DNA of 64,000 nt from Alkalispirillum mobile (lineage in GTDB: Bacteria > Pseudomonadota > Gammaproteobacteria > Nitrococcales > Halorhodospiraceae). Positions 1-11,074 of this stretch are shown piece by piece. Positions within the stretch are counted from its first letter, which is position 1, and the number at the start of each line of letters is the position of its first letter. Below the pieces are notes generated by a model. The model did no database searches. It worked only from the letters and a program-made list of their open reading frames with translations, and was not told the DNA's origin. The DNA is taken from contig NZ_RCDA01000001.1 in the NCBI RefSeq assembly GCF_003664325.1, forward strand, positions 496,001 to 560,000, given 5' to 3'. A program made the translations under genes and the position numbers.

Positions 1-1
1 C

Positions 2-814
2 ACCGGCTTCCTGGATCGCACCGGCGACGAGATGCACACCTCCATGGAGGCCGGCCCGATGATCCGCAAGGCCGAGATGAAGGGCTCCCGCTGGCTGAAC
101 GCCTACGAGGACTGGAACGTGGATATCGGCCTGGAGTGCGGGCTGCGCGGCCGCGCCCAGATCGGCAAGGGCATGTGGACCATGCCGGACCTGATGAAGG
201 GCATGATGGAGGCCAAGATCGGCCATCCGAAGGCCGGTGCCAACTGCGCCTGGGTGCCCTCGCCCACCGCGGCTGCGCTGCACGCCATCCACTACCACCA
301 GGTCAACGTGGCCGAGGTGCAGGATCAGCTGGCCGGTCAGCGGCGCGCCGCCCTGGATGACCTGCTGACCATCCCGCTGGAGGCCAACCCCAGCTGGTCC
401 GCCGAGGAGATCCAGCAGGAGCTGGACAACAACTGCCAGGGCATCCTCGGCTACGTGGTCCGCTGGGTCGACCAGGGCATCGGCTGCTCCAAGGTGCCGG
501 ACATCAACAACGTCGGCCTGATGGAGGACCGTGCCACCCTGCGGATCGCCAGCCAGCTGCTGGCCAACTGGCTGCACCACGGTATCTGCTCCGAGGAGCA
601 GATCATGGAGACCATGAAGCGCATGGCCAAGGTGGTGGACGAACAGAACGCCGGTGACCCCAGCTACCGGCCCATGGCCGCCGACTACGACGGCAGCGTC
701 GCCTTCCAGGCGGCCTGCGAGCTGGTGCTCAAGGGCAAGGAACAGCCCAGCGGCTACACCGAGCCGGTCCTGCACCGCCGCCGCCAGGAGGCCAAGGCCA
801 AGTTCGGTGCCTGA
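2..814 (+). CDS. glcB: Malate synthase G, C-terminal part (5' end cut by window)
   Basis: Condenses glyoxylate with acetyl-CoA to malate in the glyoxylate shunt, in the cytoplasm. The frame is open from base 2 and gives about 270 residues, roughly the last third of a family that is usually about 720 residues. It holds the family segment [10 protein letters not shown] followed by LMEDRATLR. In the E. coli enzyme (recalled) the Cys of GCSKVPD is Cys617, and the Asp 14 residues later, in MED, is the catalytic base Asp631; the same spacing is present here. The stop is followed by a strong hairpin terminator, so this is the last gene of its transcript. The start lies outside the window. Confidence 0.95.
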   Translation, partial: TGFLDRTGDEMHTSMEAGPMIRKAEMKGSRWLNAYEDWNVDIGLECGLRGRAQIGKGMWTMPDLMKGMMEAKIGHPKAGANCAWVPSPTAAALHAIHYHQVNVAEVQDQLAGQRRAALDDLLTIPLEANPSWSAEEIQQELDNNCQGILGYVVRWVDQGIGCSKVPDINNVGLMEDRATLRIASQLLANWLHHGICSEEQIMETMKRMAKVVDEQNAGDPSYRPMAADYDGSVAFQAACELVLKGKEQPSGYTEPVLHRRRQEAKAKFGA

Positions 815-850
815 TTAACCGGCCCGAAACGGCCTACCCGGCCCTTCTGA

Positions 851-878
851 AAAGCCCGGCTCCGGCCGGGCTTTTTTT
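851..878 (+). terminator. Rho-independent terminator after malate synthase G
   Basis: Perfect 10-bp stem (851-860 with 865-874), 4-base loop, then a run of seven T (872-878) on the plus strand, 37 bases after the glcB stop. The stem also separates this gene from the convergent ydcF-like gene. Confidence 0.9.
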
Positions 879-913
879 GTTGTGCCGCGCCGCGAATTCC
901 GGTGTGGCCCGGC

Positions 914-1567
914 CTAATCCAACGGCTCACACGGCCCGATAGCGGAGGGGTTGGCGCTGGGGTCGAGGAAAGGCCGCTGCAACAGGTACCCCCCATACTG
1001 GCGAACCTCAGCCCAGAGAAAATCACTCTTGGCACGCATCCCCTGGAAGCGGCTGGTGGCGGTGGGCGACGGATGGGCGTCCAGGCCCAGGTCCCGCGCC
1101 ATGGTCACGGCGCGGCGCAGGTGCAGCGGGTCGCTGACGACCAGCACCCGCCCGATGGCCTCCGATTCCACAATCGCGGCCGCGCCCCGCAGGTTATTCA
1201 GGGTATCCGCCGAGGCCTGTTCGCAGAGGACATCCGTTGCCGGCACCCCGTGGTGGATGGCGTAGCGGGCACCGGCTACCGATTCGGCCAGCGGCTCGCC
1301 CGGCGCCTGTCCGCCGGTGAAGATGAGCAGTTCGACCCGCCCCGCTTCGTACAGGCTGACAGCGTGCCGGATGCGTTCGCGGAAAACCGGAGAAGGGCGC
1401 CCGTTCCAGGCCGCGGCCCCCAGAATGATCGCCGCATCGGCGGGGGCGTTGTCGTCGCGATGACCAAACCACCAGATATTGGCCGCCAGCATCGCCACCA
1501 CCAATAACGGCAATAACACCAGCAGCAGGGCTGCTCGCAGCCCACGGGACACGCCGCGCACCGTCAA
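914..1567 (-). CDS. YdcF/SanA-family (DUF218) membrane-anchored protein
   Basis: A 217-residue protein of the DUF218 family (YdcF, SanA, ElyC), whose members are linked to envelope or peptidoglycan homeostasis. One N-terminal membrane segment at about residues 8-28 is followed by a cytoplasmic or periplasmic domain. The family landmarks are visible: AAIILGAA near the start of the domain, then FTGGQAPGEPLAES, then VLVVSDPLHLRRA. The frame is open further upstream into dacB. I chose the TTG at 1565-1567 because a GGGGG run lies 6 bases before it; a GTG two codons downstream is the alternative. It lies 52 bases after the DD-peptidase gene on the same strand, which fits a cell-wall role, but the substrate is unknown. 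Confidence 0.8.
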   Translation of the reverse strand: MTVRGVSRGLRAALLLVLLPLLVVAMLAANIWWFGHRDDNAPADAAIILGAAAWNGRPSPVFRERIRHAVSLYEAGRVELLIFTGGQAPGEPLAESVAGARYAIHHGVPATDVLCEQASADTLNNLRGAAAIVESEAIGRVLVVSDPLHLRRAVTMARDLGLDAHPSPTATSRFQGMRAKSDFLWAEVRQYGGYLLQRPFLDPSANPSAIGPCEPLD

Positions 1568-1619
1568 GCGATTCCCCCTTCGCCAAGGGCGATACCAGGC
1601 GCCTCGGCTTGTGGCCCGA

Positions 1620-3074
1620 CTACTGCCGAAATGCCCATCGAAGCACGGCCTCCTGAATCTCCTGGCCCGGCCCCTGATGGGCACCGGGGTGATTGACCAG
1701 CACCACCGCCAGCAGCGGCTCGCCCCCCTCATCCGGACGAACATAGCCGGCGACCGCTGCCACGTCATTAAGCCTGCCGGTCTTGAGATGCATCCGCCCC
1801 CGCTCCGGCCCCTCGTCGAAGCGGCGCTGAAGCGTGCCGTCCAGCCCCGCAATGGCCAGCGACGAGACAAATTCCGGCATCCACGGATGCTCCCAGGCCA
1901 GCGCCAGCAGCTGGGCCACCTGGCGGGCGGTGATACGGGTGTTACGGGACAGGCCCGCGCCGTTATCCATCACCACACCGTCGGTATCCATACCGAGCTC
2001 CTGCAACACCTCCAGCACCGCCACGCGCCCCTTCTCGGAGGTGGCCGGTGCATCGAACCGCTCCGCCCCCAGGGTCAGCTTGAGGTGACGCGTCATTACA
2101 TTATTGCTGTATTTGTTGACCAGGCGCAGTATCTGCCCCAAGGGCGGCGATTCGTGCACCACCAGCGGCGCCGCATCGTCCTCGGGCTGCTGGCCCAGGC
2201 GCCAGCCACCGTCAAAGTCACCGCCCCACTGCGACCACAACAACCCGAACAGCTGGTGCACATAGTCCTCGACGGGCAGCACCGTCCGCACCAAACGCCA
2301 GTCATCGCAACCGGACGGGTAACGCCCCTCCAACAGCACCCCGGGCAGACTCCCGCCAGGGTTCTCGAGCACGTGGAACGCCACACCGCGCTGGAAGCCG
2401 CCGCAGGCACCCGGCTGCAATGCGAGGCGATTGCTCAACGCCAGCCCGGGCAGAGGCGGATCCGCGGCCACCCGTGGGCTGCCCTCCCCGGTGGGCTGGA
2501 TTTCAAAACTGACCGCGTTGAAGTTGACCAGCAAGGGATGGGGGGGTTGGTTGTAGGCGCGCCGCGGCCGGCCGTCAAAGGCGCCGGGATCCTCGGCCGG
2601 CAGGTCGAAATAGCGGGTATCCAGCACCAGGTCACCGGTGATCTGTGAAACGCCCTTGCGTCGCAAGGCACCGGTCAGCTTCCAGAACTCCTCCGTGACC
2701 AGGAAGGGGTCGCCACCACCGCGAATCAACAGGTCGCCTTCCAGTACGCCGTCGCGCACCGGGCCCAGGGCGTGGAGTTCCGTCCGCCACCGGTAGTCCG
2801 GGCCCAGCCCCTCCAGGGCGGCCAGGCTGGTGGCGAGCTTGAGCACAGAGGCGGGGTTGCGGGGGGTATCGGGCTGGTGCGCCAACAGGGGCTCAGAGTC
2901 ACCCAGGCGCTGCACCCAGACACTAACGTGGTTCCGGTCCACCCCCAGCCCGTCGACCACGCGGGCCACCGGGCCAGGCAGAGAGTCCGCCGACGCGATG
3001 CCCGGCAACAGCAGCACGAGCACTGTGACCAGCCACAGCCTCACCGCCGGCACTCTTCCTCCCTTCTTGACCAT
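1620..3074 (-). CDS. dacB: D-alanyl-D-alanine carboxypeptidase/endopeptidase, PBP4 type (peptidase S13)
   Basis: Periplasmic penicillin-binding protein that trims or cleaves peptidoglycan stem peptides. The 484 residues match the PBP4 family length. An N-terminal signal peptide ends near residue 29 (hydrophobic VTVLVLLLPGIASA). The three active-site motifs are in order: SxxK as SVLK at 76-79, SxN as SNN at 323-325, and KTG at 431-433 in MHLKTGRLND. The long insertion between motifs 1 and 2 is typical of the family. A GTG at 3053 with a GGAGG 4 bases upstream is a possible alternative start, leaving a shorter signal peptide. The gene is divergent from the helicase gene and upstream of the YdcF-like gene. 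Confidence 0.92.
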   Translation of the reverse strand: MVKKGGRVPAVRLWLVTVLVLLLPGIASADSLPGPVARVVDGLGVDRNHVSVWVQRLGDSEPLLAHQPDTPRNPASVLKLATSLAALEGLGPDYRWRTELHALGPVRDGVLEGDLLIRGGGDPFLVTEEFWKLTGALRRKGVSQITGDLVLDTRYFDLPAEDPGAFDGRPRRAYNQPPHPLLVNFNAVSFEIQPTGEGSPRVAADPPLPGLALSNRLALQPGACGGFQRGVAFHVLENPGGSLPGVLLEGRYPSGCDDWRLVRTVLPVEDYVHQLFGLLWSQWGGDFDGGWRLGQQPEDDAAPLVVHESPPLGQILRLVNKYSNNVMTRHLKLTLGAERFDAPATSEKGRVAVLEVLQELGMDTDGVVMDNGAGLSRNTRITARQVAQLLALAWEHPWMPEFVSSLAIAGLDGTLQRRFDEGPERGRMHLKTGRLNDVAAVAGYVRPDEGGEPLLAVVLVNHPGAHQGPGQEIQEAVLRWAFRQ

Positions 3075-3185
3075 CCGTTCCGCATCTCCGTCAACCGCTG
3101 GATCGATCGCCTGCCCCGCATTCTAGCCCGATTCCGGGTACAATCCGCAGCCCGGTTGCAAACAGTCTCCACCAGGGAAGCGCCC

Positions 3186-5237
3186 ATGCTGGATCAGGAT
3201 CAGGCCCGGGTAGTGGCCCACGAAGAGGGACCGGCGGCGGTACTGGCCGGCGCCGGCTCCGGCAAGACCCGCTGCACCACCGAGCGCGCGGCCCGCCGGC
3301 TCACCGAGAGCGGTGTCCCCGGCCACGCCATGGTCCTGCTCACCTTCACCAACAAGGCGGCCGCAGAGATGCGGGAGCGGCTCTCCGCCCGCCTGCCCGA
3401 GGGAGTGGACCTGCCCTGGATCGGAACGTTCCACAGCTTCGGCAGCCGACTGATCCGCGACCACGGCAAGCGCATCGGCGTGCCCGGCAACGCCACCCTC
3501 ATGGACGCCGAGGACAGCCGCCGCATGCTGGACGCCCTGCTCGCCGGCCCGTTCCCCGACCGGGCCCGGCGACAGCGGGCCATGGACGCCCAGGATGCCA
3601 TGGCCGCCGCCGGCCTGGATCCGACCGAGCCCGATCACCTCGAGGCCATGCGCGATGAGTTGGAGGCGCAAGGGTTCGGTCCCGGCGCCACCGCCCGGCT
3701 TGTCCAGCGCCTGCGCCGCTACGACAGCGAAAAGCGCCGGGCGGCGATCATGGATTTCTCCGACCTGATCCTGCTGCCCGCCCGGCTGCTGCGGCGTAAC
3801 CCGGAGTTGCAGCGGCGACTGCGCGCCCGTTTGCAGGATGTCACCGTGGACGAGGCCCAGGATACCGATGGTGCCCAGTTCCGGCTGCTCCGGCTGCTGA
3901 TCCCGGAAAACCGCAGCGTGATGCTGGTGGGCGACGACGATCAGGCGATCTACGAGTGGCGGCACGCCCGGCCGGCCAACCTGAGGGAGTTTATCGACGA
4001 ACAGCGGGCCACGGTCTACCGGCTGGAGCGCAATTACCGCTCTACCCCGCCCATCGTGGACGGTGCCGTCAGCCTGGTCCGGCACAACCGCCAGCGGCTG
4101 GAGAAGAACCCCTGGGCGGTACGCCAACCGGAGCGGCCCGCCCCGATCACCCTGGTCCGTCATACCCAGGCGGAGGAGATGGCCGAGGCGGTGGTGACGG
4201 ATATCCGCGACCGGCTGCGCGCCGGCCTCAGCGCCGAGGACGTGGCGGTGCTCTACCGCAAGAACCGGCTCGCCCGCCCATTGGAGGGTGCCCTGCTGCG
4301 CCACGGCATCCCTTACCGGGTGAAGGCCGGGATGGACCTGCTCGGCCACGCCGATGTGCGCATGATGCTGGCTGCCGGGCGGCTCGCCGCCAACCGCCGG
4401 GACGTGCGCGCCCTGTCCCGGCTCGCTGACCTCGTGCCGGGGCTGGGGGCGCGGGGGGTCAGCCGCCTGATCAACAGCGCCGACGACCCGTTGGCCGCCA
4501 CCGACCAACTGCCGCCCCAGGCCGGCCAGGCGGTGGAGCGCCTGCGCCAGGCACTGGACAACCTGTTCCGCCTCGGGCCGCAGGCCCTCAGCCAGTGGTG
4601 TCTCCAGACCCCGCAGTTCGCGGAGTGGTTGAACAACCGCGCGCGGGCGGCCCTCAAGCGCGACGGCCTGCGGCCCGCCCCGGAGGCCATGGACAAGGCA
4701 CTGAAGCCGGCGCGTGCCCGCCTGGGCGCCGTCCAGCGGGCGGTCAACCGCCGCTTGGCCGCGATGGATGGCGACCCACCCCCGGCACAGCGCTGGATGA
4801 GCGCCCTGGAGATTGCGGCCAGCGCCTCCGATGACAGCAATGCCGACCAGGCCTGCGTCACCCTCTGCTCGGTGCATGGCGCCAAGGGCCTGGAGTGGTC
4901 GGAGGTCCATATCTTCGGGTTCACGGAGGGGCTGATGCCGCTGGCCCGGGACGGACGGGTGGACAACCTGGAGGAGGAGCGGCGCCTGGCCTACGTGGCC
5001 ATCACCCGGGGCCAGAACCGGGTCACCCTCCACCACGCAGACCGCATCGACCGGGGTGACGGTCAGGGAGTGAGCGCGGCGGAGCTCTCCCCCTTCCTGG
5101 TTGAACTGGAGACCGGACCGGCCCTGGCACACGTGGACAACCGGGCGGCCGTCCGCGCCGCCGCCCAGGTGCTGGACGGGGAAACCCCGGCGAGCCCGGA
5201 GGACTGGCTCGCCGCCATGCGCAAGCAGGTGGGTTGA
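3186..5237 (+). CDS. UvrD/Rep-family superfamily 1 DNA helicase
   Basis: ATP-dependent 3'-5' DNA unwinding, probably in repair or replication restart. The frame extends upstream, but the start was set at ATG 3186, after AGGGAAG with suitable spacing, giving 683 residues. SF1A motifs in order: Walker A AGAGSGKT at 21-28, motif Ia TFTNKAAAEMRERL, Walker B DEAQD near 222, motif III GDDDQAIYEWRHA near 248, motif IV NYRSTP, motif V VHGAKGLEW near 564, and motif VI VAITRGQNRVTL. The region between domains 2A and 2B is shorter than in canonical Rep or UvrD, so I do not assign either name. It stands alone on the plus strand between two minus-strand units. Confidence 0.9.
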   Translation: MLDQDQARVVAHEEGPAAVLAGAGSGKTRCTTERAARRLTESGVPGHAMVLLTFTNKAAAEMRERLSARLPEGVDLPWIGTFHSFGSRLIRDHGKRIGVPGNATLMDAEDSRRMLDALLAGPFPDRARRQRAMDAQDAMAAAGLDPTEPDHLEAMRDELEAQGFGPGATARLVQRLRRYDSEKRRAAIMDFSDLILLPARLLRRNPELQRRLRARLQDVTVDEAQDTDGAQFRLLRLLIPENRSVMLVGDDDQAIYEWRHARPANLREFIDEQRATVYRLERNYRSTPPIVDGAVSLVRHNRQRLEKNPWAVRQPERPAPITLVRHTQAEEMAEAVVTDIRDRLRAGLSAEDVAVLYRKNRLARPLEGALLRHGIPYRVKAGMDLLGHADVRMMLAAGRLAANRRDVRALSRLADLVPGLGARGVSRLINSADDPLAATDQLPPQAGQAVERLRQALDNLFRLGPQALSQWCLQTPQFAEWLNNRARAALKRDGLRPAPEAMDKALKPARARLGAVQRAVNRRLAAMDGDPPPAQRWMSALEIAASASDDSNADQACVTLCSVHGAKGLEWSEVHIFGFTEGLMPLARDGRVDNLEEERRLAYVAITRGQNRVTLHHADRIDRGDGQGVSAAELSPFLVELETGPALAHVDNRAAVRAAAQVLDGETPASPEDWLAAMRKQVG

Positions 5238-5250
5238 GCGGACGCGGCGG

Positions 5251-6345
5251 TCAGTGGCCGCGGGCGCGGTCGCTCATCATGATGGCGAGCCAGCGGGTGC
5301 CGGGCTGCGCCTCCAGCGCCAGCTTGGCGATCATGGTCAGCGGGATGGAGAGTAACATGCCCACCGGGCCCAGTACCCACCCCCAGGCCATCAACGACAC
5401 CAGTACCACGAGTGGCGACAGGCCCAGCGTGTGGCCCATGAAGCGGGGCTCCAGCACGCTGCCAATCACCACGTTGACCGCCACGTAAAGCGCCAGGGTC
5501 AGCAGCCCCTCCACCAGCCCGAGGCCGAGCAGCGCGATCATCACCGCCGGCACCGCCGCCACGATGGAGCCCACGGTGGGGATGAAGTTGAGCAAGCCGG
5601 CGAGGATGCCCCAGAGCACCGGAAAGTCCACGCCGATCACGGCCAGGCCTACCCCCACCAGCACACCGGTGGCCAGACTGGTCGCGCTCTTGATCAGGAC
5701 GTAGCGGTAGACGGAGCGGAGAAATCGGCGGGCACGCACTCCGCCGCGGCGGCTCCTGGGAAAAGCGGCGCGCAGCTTGCCGGGCAGATAGGTCTCCTCC
5801 AGCAGCAGGAACATGAAGGCCAGCAGCACCAGGAAGGTGGTGGCGGTGAACTGCCCCAGGCCACCGGCTACCGCCCGGGCCAGGCCGGTCAGGTCCGCCA
5901 GTTCCGGCAGTGGCGGCTGTTCCGGCAACAGGTCTTCCGGCACCCCCAGCCCGACAACCCAGACCATCAGTTCGTCGAACATGCTGAGCAGGCGCACCTG
6001 GTAATGCGGTGCCTGCCGCGCCATGCTCTCCACCGCCCCCTGCAGCGCCAGGAACAGCAGGAAAAACCCCATGCCCACGGCGACGAACAGCGCCAGCACC
6101 GCCAACGGCCCCGGCACCCCACGGCGGCGCATCCAGCTCAACGGCGGCGCGCACACCACCGCCAGGAAGGCGGCCAGCAGCAACGGGGTAACCACCCCGG
6201 CAGCGGCCTTCAGGCCGGCCAGCAGCACTACCAGCGCAGCACCGCCCATCAGCCAGTGCCAGGTGGTCAGGGTGCTGTCCTGGAGGCGCGGCGCTGGCAG
6301 CGCTGGTCCTGGCGTGCCCTCGCTAGTCTCCCTCTCTGATTGCAT
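5251..6345 (-). CDS. AI-2E family transporter (PerM-like permease)
   Basis: A 364-residue polytopic inner-membrane protein of the AI-2E/PerM family. Members export autoinducer-2 or other solutes or act as sodium/proton antiporters, so the substrate cannot be read from sequence. Hydrophobic segments lie near residues 28-65, 70-95, 150-180 and in a large C-terminal block, with the family signature near VLWGILAGLLNFIPTVGS and the terminal VLGPVGMLLSIPLTM. The start at ATG 6345 overlaps the last 23 bases of the upstream kinase gene, so the two are translationally coupled. The product may therefore be linked to the signal sensed by the two-component system. Confidence 0.85.
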   Translation of the reverse strand: MQSERETSEGTPGPALPAPRLQDSTLTTWHWLMGGAALVVLLAGLKAAAGVVTPLLLAAFLAVVCAPPLSWMRRRGVPGPLAVLALFVAVGMGFFLLFLALQGAVESMARQAPHYQVRLLSMFDELMVWVVGLGVPEDLLPEQPPLPELADLTGLARAVAGGLGQFTATTFLVLLAFMFLLLEETYLPGKLRAAFPRSRRGGVRARRFLRSVYRYVLIKSATSLATGVLVGVGLAVIGVDFPVLWGILAGLLNFIPTVGSIVAAVPAVMIALLGLGLVEGLLTLALYVAVNVVIGSVLEPRFMGHTLGLSPLVVLVSLMAWGWVLGPVGMLLSIPLTMIAKLALEAQPGTRWLAIMMSDRARGH

Positions 6346-8398
6346 CCAATTGCTCCAGTAGCTCCCGCTCGTCGGCCAGACGCGGCTCACTCAACAGCCA
6401 GACCCGGAAGCGGCTGCCTGCCCCCTCGCGGGAATCCACGGTGATCTGCCCGCCATAGCGGCGGATCAAACCGTAGCTGATCGACAGGCCCAGGCCGGTG
6501 CCCTCCCCCTCGTCGCGGGTACTGTAAAAGGGGTTAAAGATCTGATCCACCACTTCCTGAGGGATGCCGACCCCGTTGTCGGTCACGGTAATGACCACCC
6601 CGCGCTCATCCCAGTCGGCGGTCTCCACGGTGACCCGGCCGGTTTCATCGGCCACTGCGTGCAACGCGTTGAGCAGAAGGTTGACCAGCACCTGCTGCAA
6701 CTCCCGCGGGCTGATGCGCACCGTCCGCCCGGCATCCAGGCGCGTTGTGACCTCGATCGCCCGGCGCCGGGACAGGTGGCCCACCAGGTCCACGGACTGC
6801 TGGGCCAGCGAATTGACGTCAGTATCGGACAGCGTCCCCACGTAATCGCCGGGGCGGGAGTACTGCAGCAGGTTGTCCACGATGTCCCTGATCCGGTAGA
6901 CCTGCTCGATGATCAGCTCCACCTCGTGGCGCACCGGGGCGACGTCCTCGCCCAGCTCCTCGATCAGGACATCCATGTTGCCCAGAATGACCGCGGTGGG
7001 GTTATTGATCTCGTGGGCAACGCCGGCGGTCAACTCACCGAGCGCCGCCAGCTTTTCCGCCACCACCAGTTGCTGGCGGGTGCGGCGCAGCAGCCGGATG
7101 GTGCGCTCCAACTCCTCGTTACGGGCGGTCAGCTCGGCGGTGCGCTCCCGCACTTTTTCCTCCAGCCGGTCGGCGGCTTCCTGGATCTGGGCATTGCGCG
7201 CCTGCAGCAGGTCGAGCATGCCATCGAACTCCCGAGCCAACTCCCCCAGCTCGTCGCGGCTGTTGATCGGGCCCACCCGCTGCGCCTGCCCCGCACCAGT
7301 GGCCCGGACCACCCGCGCGATGCGCTCGATGGGACTAAACACCGACTGCGCGCCGCGGATGGCGATGGCCGTGCCGAACAGAATCAGCACCAGGAACAGC
7401 ACCCCCAGCGCCTGCAGCCCGCGAGTGATCTCGGCCCGGAACGGGGCCTCCAGAAAACCGGCATAGAGCATCCCCACCCGCTCTCCGTGCACATCCACCA
7501 CCGGCTGGTAGCTGGACATGTACCAGTCGTTCACCACGAACGCGCGGCCAATCCAGACATCGCCCTCGCGCAGCACACTGTCCCCCACTTCCCGGGAGAT
7601 GCGCGTGCCCAGGGCGCGCTCCCCCGGGCCAAGAGGCACGTTGGTACTGATGCGCACATCATCCAGAAAGAGTGTCACCGTGCCCGGCCGGTTATCGGGC
7701 AGGCTGCCCTCCGGGTAGGCCACTTCCCGAATCGCGTCCACGAAGTCGAAGTTGCCGTTGAGCAGCAGGCCGGCGTCCAACAGCGCCAGCACCTCCCCAT
7801 CCGGACCGCGCACCGGGTAGACCGCGCGCAGCATCATGGCCCGGGTTTCCAGCTCCCGGTCGGTGGGTTCGGCGCGGGCAGTCTCCAGGATGGGCAGGCG
7901 CATCTGCTCGGCGAGGTCCTCGGAGTGCGCGCGAAGCCGCTCCTCGCCGTAGATCTCAATCTCACTCCGCGGCTCGTCGCTCAGTGCCGCGCGGAGCAGT
8001 GGGTGGGCCGGAGATTCTTCGGGCGCCGGCAGGGTCTGGCGATAGAGGGCCTGGCCATCCGCCGCACGCAGGTTGAGGAAGGTTAATCCGTATTCCGACT
8101 GCCAGTCATGAACCGCATCCCCCAGCGCCTCCGTGTCCTCGGCTTCCAATGCCAGTCGAAAGCTGTGGGATTCGCCAAGCCGGGCAATGCGGTCCAGGTG
8201 GTCATCCGCCAGGCGCTGGAAGGCGTCGTTGGCCACGCTGAGATCGGTGCTGACCTTCATGGTCAGTTGGTCGTCGCTGATCTTGTGGACCCAGTACCCC
8301 ACCAGGAAAAGGGTCGCGGGCATCAGCAACAACACCGGGAAGAGCACCAGCAAGAGGAGCTTGTGCCGGACCGAGAGGGCGGGCAATTGCCAACGCAT
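6323..8398 (-). CDS. Membrane sensor histidine kinase with extracytoplasmic cache domain
   Basis: A 691-residue kinase that autophosphorylates and probably passes phosphate to the NtrC-type regulator encoded just before it. Order of parts: membrane segment at 12-35; a periplasmic sensing region at about 36-325, with a cache-like end YQPVVDVHGERVGMLYAGF; a second membrane segment at about 328-348; HAMP at 349-402; a coiled coil to about 445; the HisKA H-box with His462 in AHEINNPTAVILGN; and a HATPase domain with NLLLNALHA near 575 and GTGLGLSI near 640. This resembles kinases that pair with sigma-54 activators (NtrB/DctB/ZraS class). It starts 17 bases after the regulator gene. The ligand is unknown. 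Confidence 0.9.
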   Translation of the reverse strand: MRWQLPALSVRHKLLLLVLFPVLLLMPATLFLVGYWVHKISDDQLTMKVSTDLSVANDAFQRLADDHLDRIARLGESHSFRLALEAEDTEALGDAVHDWQSEYGLTFLNLRAADGQALYRQTLPAPEESPAHPLLRAALSDEPRSEIEIYGEERLRAHSEDLAEQMRLPILETARAEPTDRELETRAMMLRAVYPVRGPDGEVLALLDAGLLLNGNFDFVDAIREVAYPEGSLPDNRPGTVTLFLDDVRISTNVPLGPGERALGTRISREVGDSVLREGDVWIGRAFVVNDWYMSSYQPVVDVHGERVGMLYAGFLEAPFRAEITRGLQALGVLFLVLILFGTAIAIRGAQSVFSPIERIARVVRATGAGQAQRVGPINSRDELGELAREFDGMLDLLQARNAQIQEAADRLEEKVRERTAELTARNEELERTIRLLRRTRQQLVVAEKLAALGELTAGVAHEINNPTAVILGNMDVLIEELGEDVAPVRHEVELIIEQVYRIRDIVDNLLQYSRPGDYVGTLSDTDVNSLAQQSVDLVGHLSRRRAIEVTTRLDAGRTVRISPRELQQVLVNLLLNALHAVADETGRVTVETADWDERGVVITVTDNGVGIPQEVVDQIFNPFYSTRDEGEGTGLGLSISYGLIRRYGGQITVDSREGAGSRFRVWLLSEPRLADERELLEQLDAIREGD

Positions 8399-8415
8399 GA
8401 CGTTCGGCGCCCCGG

Positions 8416-9861
<1,446 letters not shown>

Positions 9862-9967
9862 TCACCACCTTGCTGTTCAGCTCAAGCCAGAGCGATTGGT
9901 AGGCTCATTGTACCGCGACGGGGTCAGGTTTGTGCGCGCAACCGCTTACACCGTTAGACAACAGTGT

Positions 9968-9997
9968 TTGCAAGTTTTTATGCATTAATTTAATAAT
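9968..9997 (+). promoter_or_regulatory. Candidate sigma-70 promoter of cysB
   Basis: TTGCAA at 9968-9973 (4 of 6 to the -35 consensus) and AATAAT at 9992-9997 (5 of 6 to the -10) with an 18-base spacer, in an AT-rich island upstream of cysB. Prediction from consensus only. Confidence 0.5.
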
Positions 9998-10023
9998 GAC
10001 GCTGAGCGTTAGCAGGTGCCCAC

Positions 10024-11004
10024 ATGAAACTGAACCAGTTACGCTACATCGCCGAGGTGGCAAAACGCGGCCTGAACATCTCCGCGGCCGCCGACGCCAT
10101 GTACACCTCTCAACCCGGCGTCAGCAAGCAGATCCGACTGCTGGAGGATGAGCTTGGGGTGCAGATTTTCGCCCGTAGCGGCAAGCATCTCACCCACATC
10201 ACCCCGGCCGGGCGCGCCATCCTCGAGTCTGCGGAACGCATCCTGGGCGAGGTTCAGAACATCCGTTCCATCGCCGCTGATTTCGTGGACGAACAGCGCG
10301 GCAGTCTCAGTATAGCCACCACCCATACGCAAGCACGGCATGCGCTGCCGCGGGTAGTCGGCCAGTTCCGGGAGCGCTACCCCAACGTCAGCCTACACAT
10401 CCATCAGGGCACGCCCATGCAGATCGCGGAGATGGCGGCCCGCGGCCAAGTGGATTTCGCCATCGCCACCGAGGCGCTGGAGTTGTTCGAAGACCTGGTG
10501 ATGCTGCCCTGCTACCGCTGGAATCGCAGCGTCATTGTTCCCGAGGACCACCCACTCACCCAGGTCAAGCCGTTGACCCTGGAGGCCATCGCCGAGTGGC
10601 CCCTGGTCACGTACGTCTTCGGCTTTACCGGACGATCCAAGCTGGACGAGGCTTTCGACAACGAGGGGCTTGAGCCCAACGTGGTGTTCACGGCCACGGA
10701 CTCCGAGGTCATCAAGACCTACGTAAGACTTGGCCTGGGCGTGGGGATTATTGCCAGCATGTCTTTCGAACCGGAGCGGGACGAGGGGTTGGTCGCCGTG
10801 AACGCCAGCCACCTGTTTCAGGACAGCATCACCAACATCGGGTTCCGGCGCGGGGCTTACCTGCGGGGGTACATGTACGAGTTCATGGAGTTGTTCGCCC
10901 CCCACCTGACCAGCGAGGTGGTGGAGCGGGCGATACAGACCCGCTCCGCTGAGGAACGGGAGGCCTTTCTCACCGAGTTGCAGCCGTTGATTCGGCAGGC
11001 GTAA
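10024..11004 (+). CDS. cysB: CysB-type LysR transcriptional regulator
   Basis: LysR-family regulator of sulfur assimilation that usually responds to N-acetylserine. The 326 residues fit CysB/Cbl (about 324). The N terminus MKLNQLRYIAEVA and the helix-turn-helix region with MYTSQPGVSKQIRLLEDELG are characteristic of CysB rather than of generic LysR proteins. The C-terminal effector domain contains the CysB-like TTHTQARHALP segment near residue 100. It is monocistronic and convergent with the phasin-like gene. A cysteine synthase gene lies about 10 kb away and could be a target, but I found no operator that proves this. Confidence 0.9.
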   Translation: MKLNQLRYIAEVAKRGLNISAAADAMYTSQPGVSKQIRLLEDELGVQIFARSGKHLTHITPAGRAILESAERILGEVQNIRSIAADFVDEQRGSLSIATTHTQARHALPRVVGQFRERYPNVSLHIHQGTPMQIAEMAARGQVDFAIATEALELFEDLVMLPCYRWNRSVIVPEDHPLTQVKPLTLEAIAEWPLVTYVFGFTGRSKLDEAFDNEGLEPNVVFTATDSEVIKTYVRLGLGVGIIASMSFEPERDEGLVAVNASHLFQDSITNIGFRRGAYLRGYMYEFMELFAPHLTSEVVERAIQTRSAEEREAFLTELQPLIRQA

Positions 11005-11074
11005 GCCACCCCGGGCCACAAGCCGGAGCAGGCAACCGGCGTACCGGCGCCGCCCCGGATGGGCACCACCCCAG

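Noticed and set aside
3123-5132. 669-residue open frame opposite the UvrD-like helicase
   Set aside because: Antisense shadow; the helicase frame has all SF1 motifs.
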